Part shown: positions 12,456 through 24,222 of the stretch, in pieces
Position numbering within the stretch: position 1 is the stretch's first letter
Layout of the letters: each line of letters starts with the position of its first letter
Origin: Megaleporinus macrocephalus
Taxonomy: Eukaryota > Chordata > Actinopteri > Characiformes > Anostomidae
NCBI GenBank assembly: GCA_021613375.1
Contig: CM038725.1
Location: 9,339,089 to 9,403,088, forward strand
DNA length: 64,000 nt
Direction: 5' to 3'
Program-made: the position numbers and the translations under genes
Notes under the pieces: model-generated
Seen by the model: the letters and a program-made list of their open reading frames with translations, nothing else
Told to the model about the DNA's origin: nothing
Databases searched by the model: none

Positions 12456-13339
12456 CTGTACGCTCTACATACAATACAAAGGTGCAACACAAGAGGCAGA
12501 TACCAACTTTCTGTTTCATTTCTCCTGCTCGGATAAACAAAAAACAAATAATGTGTTAGAAAAGAGTACAAGCATGTAGAAATGGCTGTAAAACCTGAAG
12601 AGATTTAGAGTCTAGATAGACATGAAACCCCTCGGTTATACATGACAGCCATGCAGACGAGCCGGAATTCGTTCTTCTTTGGAACAAGGATATGGGTTTC
12701 AAATAATACAGAGGCCGCCAGCAGAGACGCTGTCTAGTGCTGCAACCGGAGTCATGAAACCTGTGAGATAGCATGCAAATGAAGAAAGGGAGGATTTTAC
12801 CAGTCCTTTATCGTTTCTTCGTTCTGTCAATGTTTGCAAAACCCTCTTTGTAACAGAGCTGGTCCGATAGGTCTTCATGAACACCCTACAAGCTGGTTAT
12901 AAACCCTGCACACCAGCCACCTGTGATCATACTAATAGCAGGCCTGCTGGTCCTCAAGCAGCTCTACACTCGGTCATCAGTTCATAAGCTGCTGTTTAAT
13001 TAAGTGACAGATGGAATCAAATGTATTTTGTGGTGAGTGTGTGTGTGTGTGTATGTGTATCAGCTCATTGGTTTTATAGTTTTCTACAGTATATATACAT
13101 GTACACATAACTGCACCATTGTGGAACGACAGCATCCCATGAATGGTCACCATAATAAAGGCAATAGCCACTACATGTGGCTACTAGAGATGCAACGAAT
13201 AAAAATCAACATAGTCAACTAAAACAAAATTAGTTGCAACGTTGATCTGCCCATAGGTTGTTTTCACTTACATCATTCTGAGGACCTTCGAAATCCAGAT
13301 GGAGTTAATAAGTGAAGAACAGAATGGAGGAGATGAAAG
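12456..13339. other. no gene seen; (GT)n near 13037-13056
   Basis: No coding-like frame. A short GT run lies at 13037-13056. The stretch 13186-13250 (CTAGAGATGCAACGAAT, then 'aattagttgcaacg') looks like an eroded hAT terminus, but I could not find its partner. Confidence 0.4.
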
Positions 13340-13550
13340 TGAGGATCCTGCAACATATTCTGGTTCCAAGAAATATTCAGCAGCCTTTTCTATCCCAGAG
13401 TGATGCAGAGAAACTCGTTCATGCGTTTGTTACAAGCAGAATTGATCACTGTAATGCTCTTCTTACTAGAGTTCCTATGAAAACAATCCATCTCCTACAA
13501 ATCACACAGAACGCAGATGTTCCCTGAAGCTTCTGGAACAGACTTTAAAG
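13340..13550 (+). mobile_element. LINE reverse-transcriptase fragment (CR1/L2/Rex-like)
   Basis: Translation gives DAEKLVHAFVTSRIDHCNAL followed by LLTRVPMK, then LLQITQNA. This is the conserved C-terminal part of reverse transcriptase in vertebrate CR1/L2-type LINEs (family form: KLVHAFVTSRLDYCN.LL). It is only about 70 codons long and ends in a stop: a dead fragment. Confidence 0.75.
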
Positions 13551-13709
13551 TAGAGGGATTTTAACAGGGTTTAATCTTCGATGAGGTCTACAATTGGAAG
13601 GTTAGTTACTGTAGGACATAAAGAAACAATCTTTGGCGTAGGCCCTGTCCTAGGCCCTGTCCTAGGCCCAGGTCTTTAAGCGTGCAGACTCTAGCAGATA
13701 CTGCTGAAT

Positions 13710-13828
13710 ATGGACAACAGGGATGAAGCCATCTCCCTGGACAGCAGGACTGGGACCCAACTGGTGGTGATTGAGAGGAGGGTGGAGAACATAGAAATGT
13801 CAGCACCTGAATGCAGCAAACTGGAAGC
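13710..13828 (+). CDS. short open frame ending at a strong splice donor, unrecognised
   Basis: An ATG starts 40 codons of mixed, charged composition (MDNRDEAISLDSRTGTQLVV and a Glu/Arg-rich continuation with coiled-coil character), interrupted by GC|GTAAGT, a strong donor. Without splicing the next codon is TAA. It could be a first coding exon or part of a LINE ORF1; nothing nearby confirms either. Confidence 0.18.
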
Positions 13829-14587
13829 GTAAGTTTTAAAGACAGGTGGCAGCCTGCGATTGGTTGAAGTAATAAATGAAAGAGTGACATTGTAGTACCT
13901 ATAAAATTGAACTTGGTCTTTGTGAATAAGTTTGATATTATTGATGACAACTGGTATGAAAAGTACTCTATAAATAAATACAGAAGAAGAGTAAAGATTA
14001 TGTTGGCTCCCTGGATGATGCAGACCCATCACAGTAAGTTAGCTGGTTAATGTTTAGGTCAAAGTTGACTATGTTACTTCACGCTATAATCAGTGCTTTG
14101 TTAATAGCATTGAACATACTTAGTGAGCTGCACAGAAATCTGGATAATGGTGATACCACAGGTATGGCAACAAACAAATATTCTAGGAATGGGGATAACC
14201 TTCTGGCATTCCTGTGGGAACGTTATTAAGATGTCTGCAACACAACGGTAATACATTCCCAGCTTCTACACAGAGATAAGTTTTCTCTTTGCATGGAGGA
14301 TAAAGTAGGGCTTAAAGTAGCAACATATAAGCCTCTAGCTTTAAGGCTGTGTATTGCAACCTACTGCACCCCCACACCCACCCCTCCCTTCCTTAAGACA
14401 CTGCAGAGGTTATCAGGATTTGTGCCATTGCCTAAATGCTTCCGATTTGCTTATGTTTTTTTTTTATGTGCAATAACAAGGACGTCCATTAATTTGATTC
14501 TCAAACTTTTCACAACACAAAATGATCCAGCAGCTCCAGAGTTTTAACAATTTATACAACCTAGTGTGTTTATATCAACAGTATATT
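13829..14587. other. no gene seen
   Basis: No credible frame or recognisable repeat. An 84-codon open frame at 14293 has no protein-like features. Confidence 0.35.
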
Positions 14588-14595
14588 GTAGTAAC

Positions 14596-15285
14596 CAAAG
14601 GTGTCAAATGTATTTACATTCATTACTCAGGTAGAAGTATAGATAGTAGGGTATAAAAATACTTCTGTAGAAGTTGAAGTATCAACTGAAGCTTTTTACT
14701 CCAGTAAAAGTGTAAAAGTACTGCTTTCAGAACTACTTAAAGTATAAAAGTAAAAGTAATGTAAGGGGAAAAAATGCCATTAGGGACAAAAGCTTAGGCC
14801 GCACCACCAGGGGTCTATAGTGCACTAGCCCACCTCCCCATAAGGGCCATAATGACTACAATGTTTTATTAAAATGTTCATGTTGATAAATTTGGGATGT
14901 GCTAGGCTTCCTGTTTCAGCCACATATACGCCCACTGAACATGAATGTAGTTTAGTACAATGTAAATATTTTAAAGAAGCATATCTGTTACTACTGAGCA
15001 TTAACATGTGTTTCATGGAGCAGAAGATATGATGACTAGTTGTCTATAGGTATTGTAATTGTGCAAACTTCAAAGACAATAACCAATCAATCAATAACCT
15101 TTACTGGAATGTAAATGTACATGAATGAAAACAAGCTGAAATGAAATAAGAGTAACGAGGCTATGTTTAAAATGTAAGGACGTCAGCTGAAAAATAATTA
15201 CTCCAGTAAAGTATAAATAACTAAAATGTCTACTTAAGTAGAGTAACTAAGTATTTGTACTTACGTACATTACGTGACACCTCTG
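14596..15285. mobile_element. non-autonomous hAT-like element (copy 2) with 8-bp target duplication
   Basis: Bounded by perfect 8-bp direct repeats GTAGTAAC at 14588-14595 and 15286-15293. Terminal inverted repeats are CAAAGGTGTCA and CAGAGGTGTCA. Eight-base target duplications are the hallmark of the hAT superfamily. About 690 bp, without a transposase frame, closely related to 11674-12404. Confidence 0.85.
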
Positions 15286-15293
15286 GTAGTAAC

Positions 15294-17540
15294 ACACATT
15301 TTATTGTGTTTGTATTGTTAATTCATTTCAGACTTAGTTTATTAATCACTACATTTCCCCCCATAAGCTGATTATAGTCATCAAAACATCCTAATTATCC
15401 TTTTAATGTATTCTCTGATAACGACATTCACCAGCTTCTTGTTCACATTTTCCAGTTCTTCTTATGGATCGGGGTGTGGGAGGAGCCAAGCGCAGAGATG
15501 GAAATCCAAGAGTAAAGGTGTTTATTAGTAAAAAGGAAATGCATGCTCGCCATGAAGGCGTTAAGGCCTTATTTGTGGTGTGAAAGCTTTTATGACAATG
15601 TAGAAAATGAAGGAGGGGAGCTCCAAACTTGGTATCTCCATGTCTAGAGGTGGGCACCTTTACCACTGTGTCACTGAGGGTACACTGTTGACACTGAGTG
15701 GGCAGGTCTCTAAACTACACGCTGAAAAAGCGTGGGAGCAGCAAGCAAAGGAGCACGGCGAAAGCGGCCTGCCTCAAACAAAAGGAAAATAATTTTGAAT
15801 GAAAAATAAAGATGTTTAGGCTTTCTTTCTTTTCTCTTATTTTTGAGATTGTTTTTAATCCTCTTTATTTGGGATTTATACTCATCTTTTTGCTTTCTGT
15901 TGTTTTTCTTGTTTTTTTGGGGATTTTTAATCCTCTTTTCTTTGGGATTTTCTTCCTTTTTTTCTTTCTTTTGTCTGCTCTGTAGAGCTGCTGTTTACTG
16001 GTCACACAGAGAGAGGGTGCAACAGTCATCGGCGGTCTCCCAGGTGCTGTGAATGTGGCCCAGCCACCTCGTTGCCTTCTGGTGGCCATTACGACTGACT
16101 GCCCCCTTACAGTTCTACCCTAAATGGTGCTGCAGACACATTTTTGCACCTGAGGTGTTATGCAAACAATCAGCTGGTGTTTAGGAGGCTGATTTTAGTT
16201 GTAGTTTTAATGCGGATGAGGAGTAATATCCCTACCTTCACACAGTTTTATGCAGGGAACTACTGATAAATATGCACCACATTTGGATGAGGAATCGTTT
16301 TCTGTGTCCTCCAGCTGGTGCTATAGCACCACAAAATTCAAGCCTGTGTGTGGTTTGTCCATCTGGGGCTACAGTAGTAACACTGTGGTTCTACAGCCGC
16401 CATGTACATTTTGCAGGCAACGTGCATAGCTGTCTTCCAGGCTTCATAACTTCAGAACAGTTTAATCTACAGACATTATCCATTCAGAACATTCAGGAGA
16501 TTCATCCTCAGTATTTAGCATGACATCATCATTATCATCATGTCAGTGAGTAATCCAGCTTAAAAAAAACACTCAAAATCCTGAAAAACACCTACTGATT
16601 CACAGATCATAATACTCAGCAGACCCTACCATCACTGACCACCTCTCAGCACCCACCAGCCAGTAATCCACCTTCAAAAACCACCCCAATTCTATTAATT
16701 ACCTTTAAATCAACTCTCTGCCTCTAACGTTCATGTTATACACAAAGGGTTTAAATAGCAAAGTAGTTCACACGTCTTAAAAATTTAATTTCATTTAATT
16801 TAAAATGCATTTTATGTGCATTTCAAAGACAAAAACATTGCTTGAACATGAATTTAAGGGCATATTGGAGTTTAATTAAGGTTTATGTTATTCATATACC
16901 TGACGAATATGCTTGTTTTCATTTCAATAATCAAAAGATTATTCATTGTAAGTCGCAGCCCTAGTGGGTAGCGTTCTCTATTCTGCTCCACTCCTTTGAA
17001 AACATTTTGAAACACTGAAACACTGATAACTTTATCCTCCAGCATGCAGAAGTCAAATCAGGAACAGAGAACGTTCAGAACCTCATAATTAGCTGAACTG
17101 AAAACTTTGCCCTCTTTAATTTAAGGCCCCATACGAGGATGTCCGCTGCCTTTGATGATTGCGTGGTCACAGTTGGCATATATACTACTCTTCTGCAGTC
17201 AGATTTAACATCAGACTAAATCAAAGAGCACATAGACCTACAGTGAAGAAGTAACATTTACAGAAAAGCTTACAGCTGTTCAGCTACAGATACGTTTACT
17301 ACAGCAGAGAAGAAGAAGAGTGGCACTAAAAGTATATCTGGGAATTTGGGGAATAAGCCCCACTGAGACATTTATCACTCTCTCAGACATAATGGCTCTT
17401 CGAGCGGATGTGTCAAATGTGCTGTTGGAGCTGAAAGCTCAGTAAATGGCAACAAGGGTAATTCTGCATCCTGAGACAAACTTGGCATCTATTATTAATA
17501 CAGGAAAATGATAATTGTTGCTTTTTTCATAAAAAAATAC
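15294..17540. other. no secure gene seen
   Basis: 2.2 kb without a credible gene. A segment near 16900-16970 ends in 'gtaagtcgcagccctagtgg', whose complement resembles hAT termini (CTAGGGCTGCGACT...). Pyrimidine-rich runs at 15820-15970 generate a hydrophobic open frame that is an artefact. Confidence 0.4.
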
Positions 17541-17544
17541 ATTA

Positions 17545-17990
17545 GTGTGAGGCACTTGGGGACATTATTATATTTAAAAAGCATTTTTTCCAGACATTAG
17601 CAAAACTTTTTTTTAATATTCAAACACTATTAATACAGTAAGTAATGCTTTTACATATGTCAGTGTGTTTGTTTAACCCTTTTTAAGCGTCTCCTTGTGA
17701 AAACAACCCAGTATTATTAACAGTTCTCATCTAATACCTGCTTTGACTGCTCAGTACTTCATTAAGCTAAATCAAGATTGCTGCTGAAGGAACTGAACAC
17801 ATTCATACAATGTCTGGGGCGTCCAGGAGAAATCTGGAACTACACTTTGTTCTTCAAACTGGAGCTCAAGATATGATCTACTTCTCTCACAATAAGTAGA
17901 TCATACTTTGTATTGAATTTATAATTATTTACATCTGTTCTAATGACATCTGGTGTTCTTACTGGTAAAAAGATTTATGTACAGTATTGT
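17545..17990 (+). mobile_element. Tc1-like MITE family, partial copy
   Basis: From 'ggcacttggggacattatta' through 'caagcgtctccttgtg'-like and 'gctgctgaaggaactgaaca' to 'ggtgttcttactgg', it follows the copy at 19877-20375 almost base for base over its central 250 bp. Terminal inverted repeats are lost. Confidence 0.75.
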
Positions 17991-18278
17991 ATGTAGTATG
18001 TAACAAAAAACATATTTTTTTATTATTGTATGCCAGACTTACTGTGATGTATGTATGTATGTATGTGTGCATCTATCTATCTATATGTTTTCTCAATGGT
18101 AGTAAATTGATAGTTATATATTTTTTTCAGAAACATTACATTTTACTGTAAATCCACAATTTTATTATTTCATTCTAGCATACAGTATTTTACCATGCAT
18201 AATAGTAACAGTAACAAGCATAAAAAATACAAATGAATGTATAAATTAATTTACAGAAATCAAATCTAAATAAGTGTT

Positions 18279-18333
<55 letters not shown>

Positions 18334-19010
18334 TTTACATGCATTTAAAACCTAAATTGGGTATTGACTACTAAATGTTGGCAGTGAAAATTTACAGTAC
18401 ATTTTAAGGTCTACCTACTTCTGGTACAAGTGTCGACTTGCAAGATGATCATCAACTGATCATCCAACATCAGGAACCTGACCTCACTCATGCTCTAGAG
18501 AATGTTACAAAAGCAAAAGCATAAACAAATCATTCATTCCAATGATTTAAAAAAAATGAGAAGCTGTCCACAAACTTTTAGACCTTCCTATTTTTTATGT
18601 ACCACAACCACAGTAACCACAAGAAGAACACAAAGAGGAAGTCATCTACATTGCATTAACTGTTAACTACAAACTTCCCCAAATACAGCAGTTTCACAAT
18701 TCTAATGTCACTTGTAGTTCATATAGTTTAGCAACCTGTAACTGAACTGACAATACATAAACTGTTTGTTGTGCTGGATCTGTGTCCTTTTCTTATTCCT
18801 TCTATATTTATTTTACTGGTACATACTTTAGCGCCGGAGACAGATGAAGATAAGGATAAAATGCTGGTAGGAGATAGAAGCAGGAGTGTAGCACCAAAAT
18901 GTGAGCTACTAGGCTGAGGCTAACTTCATTTCATGACTTCATTCACCTGTTGCATTGACCCAAATTCTGTTCTTCTTCATCAGCTGGTGCTTATTACAAA
19001 CATAGCTATA
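17991..19010. other. no gene seen; (TA)n at 18282-18331
   Basis: AT-rich DNA with a 25-unit TA run and a short GTAT run near 18048-18066. No coding-like frame. Confidence 0.5.
18282..18331. repeat. (TA)n microsatellite
   Basis: Uninterrupted AT/TA dinucleotides. Confidence 0.95.
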
Positions 19011-19012
19011 GA

Positions 19013-19320
19013 AATACACTACTGTGCAAAAGTCCTAGACACCTAAGCTGATTGTATACAAGCTGTCATTCCAGCAATAAGCGTATATTCACCAGTAAGA
19101 ACACCAAATATTTTTAGAACAGATGTAAATAATCATGAATGCAATACAAAGTAACATGAATATCTTATTGTGAGAGAAGTAGATCATATCTTGAGCTCCA
19201 GTTTGAAGAACAAAGTGTAGTTACAGATTTCTCCTGGACGCCCCTGACATCGTATGAATGTGTTCAGTTCCTTCAGCAGCAATCTTGATTTAATTAATTA
19301 ATTAATGAAGTACTGAAGAT
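19013..19320 (-). mobile_element. Tc1-like MITE family, inverted partial copy
   Basis: Begins with TACACTACTGTGCAAAAGTC, one terminal repeat of the family, and then runs as the reverse complement of 20090-20372 ('ccagtttgaagaacaaagtg', 'tctcctggacgcccc', 'ttccttcagcagcaatcttg'). With the copies at 17545 and 19877 it makes a direct/inverted/direct cluster within 2.8 kb. Confidence 0.75.
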
Positions 19321-19379
19321 TGTTTTTGTGTCATTCTCTGGACCCACCCATCCATGTAGAAGACACTTTGGTTATATTT

Positions 19380-19740
19380 GGTTATACCTGCTGATTGTCT
19401 TCTCTGGGGCGGATGGGATCTTCCAGCAAACAATGCGACACGTCACATGCCTAGAAATGTCCCACAATGGTTGAAAGATCTAACCAAGACCTCCAAGTAC
19501 TACCCTGGACCCCTAATTCCCCAGCCTTGAACCCAATTGAGCATCGGTGGGACCACATGGATGGTGGTGTTGGCTCTATGGATCCTCCCCCACGTGCCCT
19601 CCAGCAGCTGTGGGATGCACTGCAGTCAGCATGGCTCCAGATACCCGTGATAACCTACCAGGACCTTATTAAGTCTCCTAGCCCATCTGGCTGCTGTCCA
19701 TGCTGCACATGGGCGGCTAATCTAGATATTAGCGGTGGTC
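19380..19740 (+). mobile_element. Tc1/mariner transposase C-terminal fragment
   Basis: Translation of 19467-19720 gives LPWTPNSPALNPIEHRWD, then SMDPPPRALQQLWDALQSAW and QIPVITYQDL. This is the C-terminal DDE region of Tc1-like transposases (family form: SPDLNPIEHLWD), including the Glu of the triad. The upstream part is frameshifted and lacks the first two Asp motifs. Dead copy, sitting between two MITE copies that may share its termini. Confidence 0.8.
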
Positions 19741-19876
19741 ATAATAATGTGACTAGTTTGTGTATTTTCTGTTTGACACTTTAGGCTCACCTATTTTCAG
19801 AAAGAATCCCACTGTCCAGAAGTGGCCTGAGTCACCATTTCCCACGAGTACAAAAAGGTTATTCACTCTCATGAAA

Positions 19877-20375
19877 CATACAGTACTGTTCAAAAGTTTA
19901 AGACACTTGGAGACATTATTATATTTAAAAAGCTATTATTTACTCAGACAAACGTATTGTTCACTTAAAGCTTAAAAGGTAGTGTTTTTACATGTGACAT
20001 TGTCTTTATTTAACCCTTTTCAAGCGTCTCCTTGTGGAAACAACCCAGTATTATTATCAGTTCTCATCTAATACCTGCTTTGACTGCTCAGTACTTCATT
20101 AAGCTAAATCAAGATTGCTGCTGAAGGAACTGAATACATTCATACAATGTCTGGGGCGTCCAGGAGAAATCTGGAACTACACTTTGTTCTTCAAACTGGA
20201 GCTCAAGATATGATCTACTTCTCTCACAATAAGATATTCATGTTATAGTGTATTGTATGTATGATTATTTACATCTGTTTTAATCATATTTGGTGTTCTT
20301 ACTGGCGAAAAAACACTAATTGCTTATTAAACAATGAGCCTAGGTGCCAAAGACTGTTGCACAGTAGTGTATATT
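19877..20375 (+). mobile_element. Tc1-like MITE, fullest copy
   Basis: About 497 bp with imperfect terminal inverted repeats: TACAGTACTGTTCAAAAGTT on the left and the complement of TACACTACTGTGCAACAGTC on the right, both flanked by TA. No transposase frame. Partial relatives lie at 5976-6110, 17545-17990, 19013-19320 and 23619-23750. Confidence 0.8.
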
Positions 20376-20470
20376 TACCAGTACTAATCCCTGTGCCCAC
20401 CTTTGGTCACTGGGGAACCATCATGGCCCTCTACGCCCTAATATATTCTTAACACACACCTACACAAACA

Positions 20471-20471
20471 A

Positions 20472-20525
<54 letters not shown>
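20471..20525. repeat. (CA)n followed by (TA)n
   Basis: A compound microsatellite: about 10 CA then 17 TA units. Confidence 0.95.
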
Positions 20526-20528
<3 letters not shown>

Positions 20529-20814
20529 TTTATTTGATCTACTTAAATCAAGTAAATTAGTTTGACAATCAGCATCTAACCAATTATAAAAAATATAGAC
20601 AAATAAATTATTCAAACGTGTCTATTCAGTCTGTGTTGGAGCGTGAGGGGTTTAGTGGAAGCCTGTGAGTCTGTGTCTCCCCCTGTAAGGACTGTGATGA
20701 CTCCGTAGAATGTTGGTGATTGGTGGTCCCGCTGTTCATGTACAGAGGGGGCAGGCAGTAATAATTTACCGAGACCAATTTCAAATGACAGTAAAACTAA
20801 CCAATCATATCGTC

Positions 20815-20940
20815 CCTCTAAGTGGGCGGGGCTTAACTGTATGATCATTTCCGCCCGCTGTGGCGACGCTAGCTGGAGAAACAGCTAGCTAGCGCTAGGC
20901 TACCACCGCTAGCTAGTTTGCTGAGTCAGGATGTAAGCCC
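20815..20940. promoter_or_regulatory. GC-box-bearing, CpG-richer segment (possible promoter)
   Basis: A locally GC-rich patch in AT-rich surroundings. It carries AGTGGGCGGGGCTTAACTG (GC box), a second CCGCCCGC, several CG dinucleotides and a 'gctagctagcgctagg' palindromic cluster. A TATTTATAAGGAGGAGC TATA-like sequence follows near 21078. No gene downstream is recognised, so promoter function is a guess. Confidence 0.25.
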
Positions 20941-21130
20941 ATGCCACGCCCACAAACTGTCAAAACCAACCCCTCTGAAAACTCGAGCGCAAACATTTGT
21001 CTTGAGGAAAAATATCAAGAGAGCAAAAAAGTATTAAAGGAGGAACAAAGACAGCTTGAGCTCGTGTTTATGATCCGGTATTTATAAGGAGGAGCCTTGT
21101 TTTGTTTAAGACTTTATCTATGTTGTACAG

Positions 21131-21859
21131 ATGTTATTGTTTGTTGCATATCTGTCGTCTCATTTGTTGTGTTTTGACTTGCAGTTTATTAGGAGAGGAA
21201 ACAGTTATTTTTTTCAGACAGTGGTGGGGGGGGCATTGGGGCAACACTATCTGCAACACGACTCCTTGAAAACACCTCAAAGTTGGTTTCTTTTTCTCAC
21301 CATCCAAGTAATCCCAATTTCAAATATAGACTGGCTCAGTCCATAACATCTCAAATGTACTTCTCATTTTCAAGTGATGGGTGATGGGTTCTTGAGGGCT
21401 ACACGTCCTTTCAGACTCATAGTATTGCATTCCTCTCCTCCCATTAAAGGGGTGGGGGATTCAGGTGTGATGCAAGAGTGTAACTTGATGTTCTCCTCTC
21501 TCCCTCTAACACAAAAGTTTAAGTTCCTTTTATCTGATGGGAACAGTTTATTAGTTGTTCGTGGGAATCTTTTTATAACTTGTGTTTTGGAAACGCCTGC
21601 TTGTTTTCCTTTAAATGTCCTCACGCATGTGGATCACGCTTCATCTAATCTCATCAGAAATACCTCCAGAAACATCACTGACTTGAACTTAACCGCTATT
21701 ATGTCTGGAAATGAAATAAATCGTTGCTATTCAAAGAAAAACAAGGATCTCAATCTTTTTTCGATTTTCATGTTTTTACATTATTTGAAGGCAGCTGCTG
21801 CCCTTTATATGCGCAGAAGGTTTTATAGTCAAGGGACCAATAGAAATGCTGTAAAATAG
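21131..21859 (+). CDS. unrecognised open frame, two pieces in one frame
   Basis: Two frames in the same register (21131-21346 and 21374-21859, 161 codons) are separated only by a TAA. The longer one has no motif I recognise. Against a gene: 21235-21360 is a repeat matched at 23816-23935, and the end runs into a dispersed repeat at 21832. It could be a decayed transposon frame or chance. Confidence 0.15.
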
Positions 21860-21960
21860 CATGGTAAACATTCTGGTTCCATTCGCTTACATTGAAAGTA
21901 AAGAAGGTTTTTGGCCTCTCCTGTAAAGCTGCCATCTAAAGATGCATGTTCTTCTATGGA
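21832..21960 (-). repeat. dispersed repeat copy (reverse orientation), uninterrupted
   Basis: Contains 'gaccaatagaaatgctgtaa' followed by 'attgaaagtaaag' and 'tttttggcctctcctgtaaa', the reverse complement of the family at 24790. This copy lacks the hAT insertion present at 25497 and so shows the empty site. Confidence 0.7.
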
Positions 21961-23320
21961 CAGCAGCGAAATGATGGTTGATCTGTTACACAGCACTGGT
22001 GTGTGTAGGCCTTGCCAAACCTCATTTCACTGATTTGTCACCGGTGAGTTGGTTTGGCTGCGGGCAGAGTGCTTAAGACTAAAAAGGTGAGCCATAACCT
22101 GTTAAGAACTTCTGACACATTGTTACGGAAAACATAACTTAGTAGAGCAAAAAAAAAAAAAAAACAGCTAAAAAGTCTCTCTTAAGCCCAGAACTTGTGT
22201 CTAGACATCAAGGTGTATTCGAAGGATTGATCTGAATTAACCCCACTAATAACTGCTTATGTTCTGCGGTCCTCTTTGCTCAGGTTATGTAAATGGATAA
22301 GATTAGGCCAACAACACATCACGCCAGAGCCAGCAATCACATTCACACACTGCATGGTTGCGTGCACAAGCAGTGCTAAGGGTGGAGACCAGGTTCACAC
22401 AAGCTAGTCGTTTCTCTCCCTTCCTTTCAAATGGAATTATGAGCTGAGTCACTATTTGGCAATCAGTTTCCATGCAATTATTATTTGCACGTAAACGGCT
22501 GTTTTATTATAATATTTGGGAACTTTTGGCTCTCAGAATGAAGCCTCGTGCACGTTCCCTGCTGTTTTATATTCTTTACGTTTTGACCTAAGCACACAGT
22601 AAATTCTGTGCATGAATCTGGTTCAAATGATGGTGTCAGAGTTTATCAGGAGACCAACCGATCCAAGCTATGGGCAAGATATCAAAGAGAACGGAGAAAA
22701 GAAGAAGTCTGGCCACTGTGAATCATAGAGATTTAAAGGACGATGAAGTCAGGGCGTAGCAGTGCCAGCACAACAAACCAGCCTGGTCCATAGAGTAAAA
22801 GAAAGTACACAGATAGATAAAAAGAAGACATACCATAGAAATAAATCACTTTGTATGGCATCCTCTATGAGGAGACAATGGCTCCACCTAAAGGTTTGTT
22901 TGATGCAAAGCAACCAGGAACTAAATGACAGCAAACCTCACTCAAAATCACAGCGGCACGACTACAAGCCTGCAGGGTTTTAAGGTTTTAGGTAACACTT
23001 GAATGCTGCTCTGTAACAGGGACATATTAAGCATGCTATTAACATGTTATGTCAGTTGCTGTTAAAATTTGTTTTATCTTATATGCAATTGCGCTCTATA
23101 ATAATGCATTTAAGTTAGAAAATATGCTGTAATTCTATGGTATAAAAGGGAAAACAGCACCTCTCCTCTTGGCAATTACATATTCTCACCTACTAAACCA
23201 CACTTAGACTTTTTAAGCCCTATGTTGCATAGAAGGATATTTGCATGCAAACATACATATGCATTAGATGTCTTTTTTGCTATTAATATGTGCCTATATC
23301 TGCCACGACATGTTTATGGG
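21961..23320. other. no gene seen
   Basis: 1.4 kb with no coding-like frame. There is a poly(A) run at 22149-22164 and nothing else I can place. Confidence 0.4.
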
Positions 23321-24222
23321 ATGCTTATATCGGTGTTATGTAGCAGGTGTCAATATAAATAATATTAAATAATAATATATATAATATTAAGTGCATTTTT
23401 TTCAGTGTATTAAATTGTTCTCTGATGTCTACATAGCAAGTATGTGACTTTGGTCAGCACAAAAAATGTCCAGATGTTGTTTTACAGGCCAGTTAATTAC
23501 TTTTAGTCCTACAAATGGTTTACAACAAGAAACTGTGAAGTGATTTGTGTGTGACTTGGAGCTTGCTAGCAGCCAATACATACACCAGCTACTTATTGTT
23601 ATCTTTAATCTTTCAGCTTTATGATTATTTATATCTGTTCTAATGATATTTGGTGTTCTTACTGGTGAAAATACATGTATTGCTTATTAAACAGTGAGCC
23701 TAGGTGCCAAAGACTGTGGCACAGTTGTGTATATTTACCAGTACATCTAATTAAAGCTTTAAAAACTTTTTACACTACTTACAGTGCCCACCTTTGGCCC
23801 TATGTTCCTTTTAGAGGTTTTTCTGCAACACTATCTCACTGACTCCTTAAAAACACTTCAAAATTGGTTGCATTTTCTTACCATCCAAGTAATCCTAATT
23901 TCAAATTTAGACTGGATCAGTCTATAACATCTCAGATGCTTATATCAGTGTTATGTAGCAGGTGTCAATATAAATAATATTAAATAATAATATATATAAT
24001 ATTAAGTGCATTTTTTTCAGTGTATTAAATTGTTCTCTGATGTCTACATAGCAAGTATGTGACTTTGGTCAGCACAAAAAATGTCCAGATGTTGTTTTAC
24101 GGGCCAGTTAATTACTTTTAGTCCTACAAATGTTTTACAGCAAGAAACTGTGATGTGATGTGTCTGTGACTTGGAGCTTGCTAGCAGCCAATACATACAC
24201 CAGCTACTTATTTTTAATCTTT
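23321..24222. repeat. pair of ~290-bp direct repeats around a MITE end
   Basis: 23321-23616 and 23936-24222 are nearly identical (a handful of substitutions), starting 'atgcttatatcggtgttatg' and ending 'catacaccagctacttatt'. Between them lie the right end of a Tc1-like MITE (23619-23750, 'gcctaggtgccaaagactgt') and a 120-bp block (23816-23935) shared with 21235-21360. Confidence 0.85.

Noticed and set aside
15843..16089. Phe/Leu-rich and antisense Lys-rich frames
   Set aside because: Consequence of a pyrimidine-rich tract; no conserved motif.
20612..20848. 78-codon - strand frame ending near the GC boxes
   Set aside because: No motif, no splice or promoter support on that strand.
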